The position numbers were made by a program, and so were the translations under genes. Positions 29,511 through 40,127 of a DNA stretch of 64,000 nucleotides are shown piece by piece (within the stretch, counting starts at the first letter, position 1; the number at the start of each line of letters is the position of its first letter). The stretch is from Ceratopteris richardii (Eukaryota > Streptophyta > Polypodiopsida > Polypodiales > Pteridaceae): NCBI GenBank assembly GCA_020310875.1, contig CM035416.1:72484983-72548982 (forward strand). The letters are read 5' to 3'. Below the pieces are notes generated by a model. The model did not search any database, was not told the DNA's origin, and worked only from the letters and a program-made list of their open reading frames with translations.

Positions 29511-32500
29511 GTCGGCCTTTCATCACTTGGAGAGCTCAAGAACATGTGGTAAAGTATTGTGTTGCAATTTTTTTTGCTCAATTACGTAGGATTTCAGTTT
29601 GTGCATGGCACTTTCACCTTTCCATTGGGCCAATTGCTCCCCATTTCCATGTTTTCGTAGGGTAGTTTTAGTTTATTTTAGGGATCACACAAGAACACCC
29701 CCTAACCTCCTTCTCTTTCACACCTTCACATACACACTTCTCCTCACACACACATTTGGGCATCACTTTCCACCACTGCAATTTTTGACACAAGTGAATG
29801 CCTTGGAAAGAGGGATGGATAGTTGTCCTCTCTTCTCTCTCCCTCTCTTCATTTTTGAAAAAAAAAAACCAAAAAAAATGATGATGTAAACTTCTCACGA
29901 ATACCAATGGGATACAAAATTCTCAATACATCGATTCTCACTTTTGCACATAAAATGTCCATGTTCAGAAGATTTCGACTTGTATGATAGCCTACAGGTA
30001 GGTGGAGGAGTTAACCCCTCCGTTTCTCTCTCCTCCCCTCGATTGTGAAGCAGAGGGACACTTTTGGTGAAACCAACATCATTCTCCCTTATTGCATAGT
30101 TTTCATGGAGTTGAGCTCCAAGCGAGCTCCCCGTTTTTCCCTTCCTCTCTCGAGGTTGAGCTCCATCGAGCTCCCACAACCGTGCATCTTCCCCACAGAA
30201 GCAACGTGCCAAGGCGATTCGAGGGCTAAGATTCATCCTTTATGGCTCTTCTTGGAGCTCCTCCTGCTCCCCTGACCCTTCTTCTTCTCCATTTTGAAGG
30301 CTCCTGCACTATGCTATTCAAGGTGAGGCAGAGATTGTTAACCTCTGTCCCTAATCCTATCCACCAGGTCGGGTCGTGCGATCGATTGCTATTCCCATTC
30401 GTGTCCATTCTAGTAGGGTTGAGACCTTGTGTCATTCTCATTATGCAAGCTTGGAAGCTCCCGCTTCATGTCTTCAACCATCTGCGCTGTAGTTAGGGGG
30501 TTGAGCCTTGCTGTTCCTCATGTTCGCATTTTACCACTGCTATGTGTGTAGCAGCAGGACCTTTCCCCATCTCCGACTATCAATTTTGTTGGAGGGGCGT
30601 ATTGCAAGCTTAATGCTTTCCCTTTCCAACTCTCACCATAATAGTGACTGTGCCCATCTTGCCTTGGCACAGGGTCTGGCACTGCAGCGTCTTTCCTCGT
30701 CTACAGCCCCCAATTCTTGCTGATATGCCCAACCGTGTTCAATGAAACAAGTTATTTCACATTGCAGGATTGAACTTCCTCAACCATGGGGTCAATCTTT
30801 CCATCGTGCTCTAGCTTTCCATTGGAAGCAGACACTACAAGACGCCTCCTTGATCATATTGTCTGCAAATCTCTCCTCAACTGTCTCTACTACTGGTGTT
30901 GAACAAAATAACTGATGTTCCCCTACCTCTCTTGATGCTAAACCACATTTCATCCTTGAGTGTCTCTACTCACAGTTCTGCACGATGTTATTCTAATCTT
31001 GGAGTCCATCATGGATCACCTGCATGGAAGAAATGCCTTTGACACCGTGCCATAGAAAGAACAGACTCAAGAAGCTCTCGATGGCTCGATGCTCCAGTTG
31101 GTTGTGCATATTTCTTGAAAAAATTTGATAAGGCCTAGCTTCAGGTGATAACGGGTCTAAAGAGGAAATTCTAGCTTGTCCTCAATCTGAAGGCTGCAAG
31201 CTTGAGGGACTACCCCCTCAATATGAACTCTAGCAGGGTCAGGGATCATGACTAGAATATATGATCCATCCAGCCAAGGCTTAACACACTTCGAGGGGGA
31301 GGACTATCATGGCATATGCATGGGTAGTGGACCTATGGTAGGCAATTTAGTGCAAAATCTGATATGCTAACTCGCTCACCATTCTAATTCTAATTGTGCT
31401 AATAATTGGGTGTGCCGGTGTTTTCTTCCATCTGTGTGTGCTGATGCACCTTGTGCAATAGGAACCTCCAGCTTCTTGTCTTTTGCTGCTCCTAAATCTA
31501 CTAAAATTTGCATCACCACAGGTTCTTCTTGGCAGATGTTATCATCAATTGCTTGGTATGACCTCAGTCAACCATACCTCCAAGGCATGACACTACACCA
31601 TGCAGCTCATGAGGCAGTTTGAAGCTTGATGCTATTGTGCCATGGGGTTAAGAGAGGGGAATATGCTCATAGACTACAGTGGCTGCTTGGGCATAAAAAT
31701 TGTGGTGCTAGAAAGATGGGAAGGAGTGTCTCAGAAAGTTTTTTCTTGACTATCTCAGGGTTCAGTAGTGCCACGCCCTTTTTCCTCTATCTCCTTTGTC
31801 GAGCAATGGCTGTGGTCAGCTGACATGGGGTGTGATGCCCACCTCATACACTCTTTGGGCTGGATCATAAGAGTTTTACCTTGGAGGAGTCATTTTATTC
31901 TCCACAAATTTTGGGCTTCTTGAAGTACTATTCTTATCACTTTTGTGATGGAATGATGCAGTCTAGATGCAACATCCATGTTGCTCAATGTCATTTCACA
32001 AATTGAAGGAGGCAAAAGGTGCCTGGCTACCCTTTGCGAACATGTTCAGTTAGAGGGGTGTAAAGTTGATGCCTTCTCTGATATCATTGCTCATAGTATG
32101 GGTTCTATCTGCTGCTAAGTGCACCTTATTCTTTCACATAGCTTTGTGCTCAGACATATCCTTCATGGTCCCTGGAAAGAAGCGGGTGCATCAGATGTGA
32201 TACTTCAAATCAAATGTCATTGGAGAATTTATTACTATAACCTTGTCATATCTCTAGAAGCATTGTCTTGAGTTAAATGATGAAAAGGCCTTTCAAGTTT
32301 TTGGCCGCTATATCTTTTCTGCACTAGTGCACATGTTACAATTGCCAATGGAATCTATGCAGGGCAAATTGAGTGAAGAAATGAGGTTGTTGCCTTGGGC
32401 TGATTAAGGTATGTACATGTTGTGGCTCCATCCGGCTGCGTGGACAAGCCACCATCTACAATAAGGGATTAAGAAATTGGAAAGTGATATCATGTATCAT

Positions 32501-33385
32501 GTGTTGGACGATGTCGAGGAGGCATGCTTGCTATATCTGATGTATTGTGGCTGATTCTCTATGCCTAATTTGGGCATTGGTGGCTGCATTAGAATCTCAG
32601 GTGTCATTGGTCCAAAGGATGTCAATACAGCTATTGCTAGCCTCAAGGTAAGGAGAACAATTCAGTCTGTAATACAGAGACAATGCTTCCCCAAACCATA
32701 GAGATCGGGCGAACAATGAAGATTGGATGCTTTCTTGAAGATGTTTAAGGATGGAGGTGCCTAATGTTGCAACATGGCACTTGAAGAATTTCTGCATGTT
32801 TTGGAAGAATTAGGATTTACATTCTGTTGCTGTCAGCCATTATCAAGTTCCACCATGTGCTTATCATCAAGAGAGATGTGCTAGTATGAACTTGTAGCAT
32901 CTATATGGGGAAGGGTTCATGGATTAGCAATCATAATCAATAGAATTCTATCAAAAAGCTATCAAATTCAAGGACTAACCTGAGTGCCATGGGAATGCTT
33001 GGACCTAGACATCAAAACGACAGTTTGATGTTCAACAGCTTGTTGTGGCCTCATTTATGAGTGCATCAGGGATAAGAGCTACTCCAAATCAGACATTTGG
33101 CTTGAACCTTCAACTAGTGCTCTACCACCTCTAGTTGATTATCTTGCTCCTGGTAATTCATCTGATCCCTTTGTGTTAAAGTAGCTACTAGTGGCTTTGG
33201 CTCCTGTGCAACTCAACCTTCCACATAATGCTGAGGGATTTGGTGGCATCAAGTACACCAAAACTACTACACAAGGCGTACAGGTTTCAGGTCTCCACAT
33301 CTAGTCAAGCAATGCAAAAAATTGGCTCCCGTGGTCCTCTCCAAAAGTATCGTGAGATTTTCTAAGGTATATGTTCATCCATATC
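29511..33385 (+). other. Interior of the non-autonomous element, left part
   Basis: No retroelement domain. Some stretches read like decayed protein in shifting frames, for example about 32270-32660 (AFQVFGRYIFSALVHMLQLP, MYHVLDDVEEACLLYLMY, GVIGPKDVNTAIASL) and about 33090-33270 (IWLEPSTSALPPLVDYLAPG, HNAEGFGGIKYTKTTTQGVQ). I do not recognise a family. These could be captured host exons or chance. Confidence 0.4.
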
Positions 33386-34007
33386 TGTGTTTTTCACTGG
33401 ATATGCAGGTCTTGCTTCGTGGGAGGGCTCACAAAGGTGTAAAACAATAGTTACGCAATATAACACAGGAGCAATAGCAGAGAAGATAACAGATATAGGA
33501 GAATCTCAACAATTTTCTACTAGCAGCAAGTACAAAGATGATGGCGTTGTCCACCCGTGCGCTCTCAAGGTAGAGCTTAAATGGTGATCTAGACAACTCT
33601 AGATAGGGAGATACAAGGTAGAGGTATGCTGGCTCAACTCAATGTCTTAGGTAGTGCAGAAGTCATGTATATATAGGATCATGGGTGGCCTGCCATGGAC
33701 GGCTATACATGGGCGGTAGAGCGTGGGCGGCCACCGCCCGCGTAATTGCCATACACGGCTTAGACTGGTTGAACCGACCTAACAAATATAAATGATTTCT
33801 GACTCCGACAGGGAATATTCCATGGAATATTCCCTTTACCGTCGCGCCGGGGGCGCTGCCCCCGGACCCCCACCAGGGGGCCCGCTGGCCCCCTTGGACC
33901 CCCCAGCCGGGGCTGCTCACCGCTGCCCCGGACCCCACAATTGGGGACCCTGGTAACTCCCTTTCCTTATAATATCTTACATGGTCCAATATGACCTTCA
34001 TCCAACA
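33386..34007 (-). mobile_element. Solo LTR of a copia-like family, minus strand
   Basis: On the minus strand it starts TGTTGGATGAAGG (34007) and has a TATA box CCTATATATACATG at about 33668. The promoter-distal part (TCTAGATCACCATTTAAGCTC, then GGTGGACAACGCC and ATCTTTGTA) matches the copia A LTR at 3780-3840. No primer-binding site or polypurine tract adjoins it, so it is a solo LTR. It holds a perfect 24-bp palindrome (33811-33834) and a C-rich block (33845-33955). The left end is approximate and no target duplication was found. Confidence 0.65.
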
Positions 34008-36100
34008 TTCAAGTTGGGATTCCCATCAATTGGGTAATGCACGCTTGGCTTCTCCTCATAAAGGGGGCCTTACAAAATGTGCATACAATCATGAGGGGTA
34101 GACATTGATCATACTCTAACAAAAGGGGCAATGAGGTTTTGAAGGCCAAGCATAGGCATAAAAACAATTCTTTGGTTCATGACCAGTATCGTATTTAGAT
34201 TATCACATGCCTCGCTGGGAGGATTCTCTTCAGGTTGATTGCAGCTGCTGGAACAGGAGGCTCTGTTGTAATGTATTGGACCATGGTCTTGAATGGAATA
34301 AAGGCATCATCCTCTCCATATCATATGACAAAACTTTACTCTTGGGTGATCAAAGTATGGTGCATCAACAAGGTGTGATGGCACCATGGGGATAGATGTG
34401 GTATTTCTTGAGCATGGGTAGAGCTATGCTACAATCTAAAGTTGGCTCTGTGAGAGGATTGTGCTGAACCATCAACGTTGGGACTTCATCACCTTAAGCC
34501 TATTTTTGGGGTGCGTGCAACCCTTTGCTACAGGAAAGCCTTGCCAATATAATGGCACCTTTAGGATCGAACAATGATGCTGCTGCTAGCACTGGGTTTA
34601 CAATTAATGATCACTATGGTATCTATATTGTCCTTTGGCTATTAGAATGGACGATCTTGTGTTGACAACAGGACAAAAATTGGTGAGCACTTCTTGGGGG
34701 TTTACTTAGGTTGTTGATGCTTCTCCCCATGATATGATCTTTCATGTGGAACAATTGCAGACAAAACATTCATTTTATTATTGTGACTGTCCTATACAAG
34801 GAATGATATTGTGTGAAGCACCAATAGTCTGGTCTTCTCTATGCATGTGTGGCCAGACATCTGTGTATGTCCTTTATTTCACTTCTCATGATTGAAGCTT
34901 AAAGCAAGAAAGCAGATACTTTGAAATCTACATGAATTGCAAATTGCAGTATGGCCATAAGTGGATAACCCCATCAGAAATCTAGAAAAGCTGATGATTT
35001 TTGAAGGAGGCTGCAGGCTTGGGGGCTGGCTATCGATTTTGGTCTGCCAATCTATTTGTAGAAGGATAAAGTTGTATGCTACCTTGTCATTATGGTTGGT
35101 CTGAGTGAGTGTAACACAAGGCTTGTCTATATGCAGGATGACCTATAGGATGACTCCCTGAGATTGGTTCTAATGTTTCTCATGTATTCATGCAACAACA
35201 TGATTGTTGGGGGATTCTTGGACAAGAAGGGATTTGAGTGTTTGTAGGAGAAAAGGGAAAGAAAAGAAGAAAGATACACACTGGAAGCCTCTACCGATTG
35301 ATTATAATAAGACAAATACAATGTGAAGCACAATACAATCCAATGCTTCTGTGCAAAATCCCGCAGAGTGCTCAATTACAAAATACCAAATACCCAAGGG
35401 GCTTGTTGCTGCCGACCTCCTCTGCACCAAACCTCCACCTTCTCCAAGCCTGCACTTGTGCACACCTTGCACCAAGTTTCCACTAAGGGGGAGGGATGGA
35501 TACCTTCTATCGGCACGCGCACACGTCAATGAGACCTTGGGATCCTTGGGGGATTAGCTTAGCACTCCTCTGCACACTTCCTTAGTCACTCTCCATGCAC
35601 ACCTTGCACTTCACTTCTCTGCGTCGCACACTGGTGACTCTTGCACTTCTCTCTCTTGCTTCACTTAGACTATGCTTACTCTTGCTTACTCTTAGGATTG
35701 TCCAAGAATAGTCCTTGCCTTGATTTGATTGTGTCAATTCACGTACACTCCTAACTGCAAGAGTATCTTGGTGCTCCTTTTGATGTCTTAAGATTGTCTG
35801 CAAAAGTGGGCAGCCAATGACTCCCTGTTTTGTCCTGTAGTGACTTTAGACTAAAACAAAAATTTTAATTGGGGGCATACTTTCACTTCTGCATACGCTG
35901 CCGGTTCACATACCTTCACATTTTCCTTTTAAGTCTTCACTTTTGCACATAAGATAGGGTTCACTTGAACCTTCCAAAACACTTTAAAAACACTTTGAAC
36001 CTTAGGGAAATCAGAGAAATACCTCTGCAATCTCCAACCCACTTTCTCCAATTTACCCTTTGTGGACAATTAATTGTGCACTACCTGTGCACTTTGACAC
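34008..36100 (+). other. Interior of the non-autonomous element, middle part
   Basis: No known domain. A 62-codon frame at 34207-34395 and neighbouring frame (LIAAAGTGGSVVMYWTMVL) look protein-like but match no family I know. Confidence 0.35.
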
Positions 36101-36107
36101 CTGCAAT

Positions 36108-36185
36108 TTAGCACTTTGACTTTGCACCTATTAACTTTGACCTTGAATTTTTTGACTTTGACCTTTTGACTTTGACTGTAGTTGA
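36108..36185 (+). repeat. Short TTTGAC-type repeat array
   Basis: Irregular repeats of 'actttgacc' and 'tttgactttgac' (about eight) just before the 3' third of the element. Confidence 0.75.
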
Positions 36186-36629
36186 ATTTTACCAATATGA
36201 CTTTTATGGGCTCAACAATGATGCTCGAGGCACACAGTTGAATCATGTCAATTTGCACATCTCTTGATGTATTGATGGAAAATGTTTTCTATGCTAGGAT
36301 GGAACCTAGATCTATTTATCAGTTGCTTCCTTCCTGAGAATTCTCCATCCTGATCATGTAGATTATACTTGTAAATTTGGAGTGTGTGACTATCACCACG
36401 AGATATGCAGCCACTCAGATGCAAAAACCCACACTATTGTGTGAGCACCACTATGTAGCAAGCTGACATGAGATATCCGATATAAGACATAGTCTACTTG
36501 AAGCAGGGATTGCTCTGCTAAGGTTTCAACAATTCTATAGCCTCTTATTGCAGTTGGGCCCTTACTTGCTCCTTCATGTCTGCAATTGTTATAAATGCCC
36601 ATGAAGCTTTTGCAATTTTTAGGACTTAC

Positions 36630-37400
36630 TCAGCAAGACTAGCTGCATTAGTTGGCAACAGAGGTTGCTGTTTATGTTTGGGCTGACTGCCCCTATGGGG
36701 ATTGTGTCACTCAAATTTGAAGACTGACGTGCAATGAAGATCAATGAAGATTATGAAGACCTGAACAGTGCACACTGAAGAACTGCAGATTTCTAGACTT
36801 GAAGACAATCTGAGTTTTCTTAGAAGATGCCCTCACTAGACTGACTTTCTTGGTCATAAGCTTAGTAAGGTTGATCTGATTCTCACTCAGGGTATGCAGT
36901 TCAATATTGGACTTGGGCGATACAGAACACTTTGTCTAGGATGTGTGACTGCCCTATTTTAGGGATTGTGTCCACTTTCACAGCCATCTGCTGAAATGCT
37001 TGGGACAGTTTTGATGCTAGGACTGCTATGTGTGCTTATTTTTTCAGGTTATTATGGATGTTATGAAGTTTGGTTGGTCTTCCGGCTATTATGGCACGAG
37101 TGTCTAGTTGAGATCACCTCCACTGCTCTAACAATCCTTTACACATTAAAGGGTTGCTTTTATCCCTTTTAGACATGGCTGCATGAATTCATTGAAGGTT
37201 TCCAAGATGCTACAACTTCTAATGGCAATTGGTTCCTTTCTTGCTTTGTCTTGTTTTTGCGTCTCTCCATGGAGTTGTTGGACTTGCATTTGTCAGGACT
37301 TGATCAGGACTGCTGCATATTTGGCAATAGAGGCCGCTATTTATAGGGTTGGGCCGATTGCCCCCATGGGGATTGTGTCGCCCAGCTCTGAAGACTGAAG
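36630..37400 (+). repeat. About 670-bp direct repeat in the element interior
   Basis: A block with 'ggcaacagaggttgctgttt' and TGCCCCTATGGGGATTGTGT at 36630-36730 recurs as 'ggcaatagaggccgctattt' and TGCCCCCATGGGGATTGTGT at 37300-37400. A third, diverged copy of the second motif is at 36947-36973. The tail 'gaagactgaag...' then recurs many times to 37560. Confidence 0.8.
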
Positions 37401-37630
37401 ATTTCCAAATTGAAGGATGGACTGATGACTGGCAGCCTTGAAGATTGAAGATTTGCAGCTTGAAGTAAAGACTGAAGACTAGCAGCCTGAAGCCTTGCAG
37501 ACTGAAGAATTGCAGATTTTGAAGACTTGAAGATTTCCATATTTGAAAGACTCCAGCTTGGAATAATTTAGTTATGTATGATCCTCTCATCTTAGCTTTG
37601 TCGAGGACGACAAAGTCTAGAGGGGGAAAG

Positions 37631-38370
37631 TGTTGGGTTGTAGGGTATGCACACACCCTCAATGGTGCATAGGAACCCTCCCTAGACCATAATAATAACC
37701 CTCTTTGTATATACTTGAGTGTCACATGTGAACACTCTCCAAAAATCACTTTTTGATATTTCCTTAGACCATAGTGTAGGTGACCCATGGATATTTCACC
37801 TTTTTTGCTCTTCCAAGGAAATCCCACGTAGAAATTCCCACGCATGTATGTTCTTGGGATTTGTTAGTTGCAAGAAGAGATTTTAGAATATACTAGAAGA
37901 TATGTTAGTTCGAGAGAATCACCTTTTTGACTTTTCAAAAGAGCACATGGAGAATAGAGCTTAGCTTATAAATAGAATCTCATTTTTGTAAGAAGGGGAG
38001 CTTTTGGTCGACGTGCTCTCATGTAATATCTCTTATCAATGGAAGATGCTCTCATTTACTCCAAGAAGACTATTTACATTTACATGTATTGTGTCTTTGT
38101 GAGTGTGTGAGAGTGGTGTGTGTGCCTATGCATGTCTCTCTTTTGTGTGAGTAGAGTAGTTGCATTTGCTTGTATTTTCCTCATGGACTAGGATCCTTGA
38201 CTCCCTATTCTCCGTGTTTTCAAGCATGTGGCATAGCATGGGGCTGATGCCAATGGCTTGAACATGTGGGAGGTAGGGGTGGATGAGAGGAGAGTCACTC
38301 TTGAGCTTTCCTTCTTGCTTCCATGCAAGGTGGTGAGGGTTCTTGGTCGTTCCTTGCTACAACCTGAACA
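37631..38370 (+). repeat. 3' LTR of the non-autonomous element
   Basis: Partner of 28744-29485, directly after the polypurine tract. Confidence 0.96.
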
Positions 38371-38375
38371 CTATT

Positions 38376-40127
38376 CCACCATCAACTTGCATAAACTAAA
38401 TGCCCAAACAATGATGCAAATGCCCCAAATATGACATCTCAAATGAGGCATGTAGATTAGCCTTAAAATCAGCAATATACTTCTCATGAGCACCAATGAG
38501 CAGCATGTCATCAACATACACAACAATACTTAACATATAAAGTGATCTCTATTGGAGTGTTCTCAAAACCATGTGCAATCAGATAGGCATGTATCTTTTC
38601 ATACCAAGCACGTGGTGATTGCTTCAAACCATATAATGCCTTTTTCAACCTGCACACTTGGTTTTCATGCCCTTTCTGCACAAAGCCACAAGCCTAAAAA
38701 ACATACACTTCTTCATGCAAATCACCATTCAGAAATGCAGTTTTAATGTTCAACTGATGTACATTCCAACCAATATGAGTTGAAATTGCATAGATGCTAT
38801 GAACAATAGTCATTCGGCATGTAGGAGCAAAGGTCTCATCAAAATCAATGCCTCTTTCTTGAGCATAACCCTTTGCAACAAGGCTAGCCTTATACTTGTC
38901 AACTATTCCATGAAGCTTACACTTCAATTTGTATACCCACTTAGTGCCAATGGCCTTCTTGTCAAGAGACAAGTCACATAAAGACTAGGTATCATTTTTC
39001 ATAATAACATCATATTCTGATCGCATAACAACCATCCAATTTTCAAAATTGTATGCTTCATCAAACGAAATAAGCTCATTCTCATCACAGAGACTAGAGG
39101 CAACCATAACATAGCAATCTGATGCAAAAGAGGCACTATGAGAGCTTGAACGAGTTGATATGACAAAGCTGCATCTAATTTGCTATCACACAAAGTCTGC
39201 ACCAGCAATTCTGGGATAGTTTTTGCTTCCTCAATATTAGCTCTCCCATCAACAAGTGCATCATGTAAATTTGCATAAAAAATGGAATGATTTGCATCAT
39301 CACATGAAACCTATAAAAGTTGAGAAGTTGCCTCATTAGGACCAACATTAGACTCTCCACCTGTAAAAAGAGGAAACAAAGTATCATACATGTCTTTGGA
39401 GCTAACAAATGTCTCCCTAGTACATGAAAGTAATGGCTGAATAACATCTTCCACAAAAACAACATCATGACTAACCAAAATGCATTTAGTTTGTGAATGC
39501 TACAGATGATAGCCTTTGCTTTCAGAACTATACCCACAAAAATACATTTCACTGCTTTATCATCTAATTTCCTGTGTTGTTGTTCAGGCACTAATGCATA
39601 TGCCAGACAACCAAAAACATGCAAGTGAGCAAAAAATGGCTTATGACCATGCCAAGCCTCATATGGAGTGATAGACTATAATGCTTTAGTGGGACACCTG
39701 TTAAGTACATATGTTGCATGCATAAAAGCCTCAAGCTAGAAACTATGTGGTAAATCTTGAATCTTGACGATACACCTTGCCATCTCCATGAGTGACCTGT
39801 GCTTTCAATGGATATAACCATGCATGCCTAGAAAAATCATCAATGAAAGTCATGAAGTAAAGATAGTTTCCAAAAGAGGGTGTCTGCATAGGAACATAGA
39901 CATCACTATGAACAAGTTGCAATTTTTGAGCATCTCAAACTGAACCATCTTTTAGGAATGAGGAACACTGCATTTTTCCCAAAATACAGTCTTCATAGAC
40001 ATGTTTAACAAGTGCCTCAAGTTTGGACAAATAGGACACCATGTCAAATTTTTGAATGCATAGCAAAATAGCAAAATTCAGATGACCAAAGCGTGCATGC
40101 CAAAGCTTTGCATCTGACAAAGCCGGG
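38376..40127 (-). mobile_element. Copia B, part 2 (reverse transcriptase to integrase)
   Basis: Continues copia B on the far side of the inserted element. Minus-strand translation gives reverse transcriptase (GTKWVYKLKCKLHG, KGYAQERGIDFDETFAP, QLNIKTAFLNGDLHEEVYVF; about 38700-38970), the integrase C-terminal region (FGCLAYALVPEQQHRKLDDK, about 39560-39620) and the integrase N-terminal zinc region (LWHARFGHLN, about 40080-40110). It ends abruptly at about 40127 inside that region, so gag, protease and the 5' LTR are absent. Several breaks. Confidence 0.85.

Larger units (their letters stand above)
28744..38370 (+). mobile_element. Large non-autonomous LTR element (LARD-like), 9.6 kb
   Basis: Two closely matching LTRs (742 and 740 bp, about 13 substitutions and one 2-bp gap by hand, near 98% identity), a primer-binding site TGGCTCCGTTGCCGGGGATG (29491-29510) complementary to Asp tRNA as in many plant gypsy elements, a polypurine tract agagggggaaag (37619-37630) and a 5-bp duplication 'ctatt' (28739-28743 and 38371-38375). 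The 8.1-kb interior shows no gag, protease, integrase or reverse transcriptase on either strand. That is the profile of a LARD, which would be moved by proteins of an autonomous gypsy relative. It inserted into copia B and is younger than copia C by LTR divergence, roughly one to a few million years depending on rate. Confidence 0.88.

Noticed and set aside
33845-33955. Bacterial or organelle DNA because of high GC
   Set aside because: The block lies inside an LTR with a TATA box and has relatives in the copia A LTR; no coding signal.
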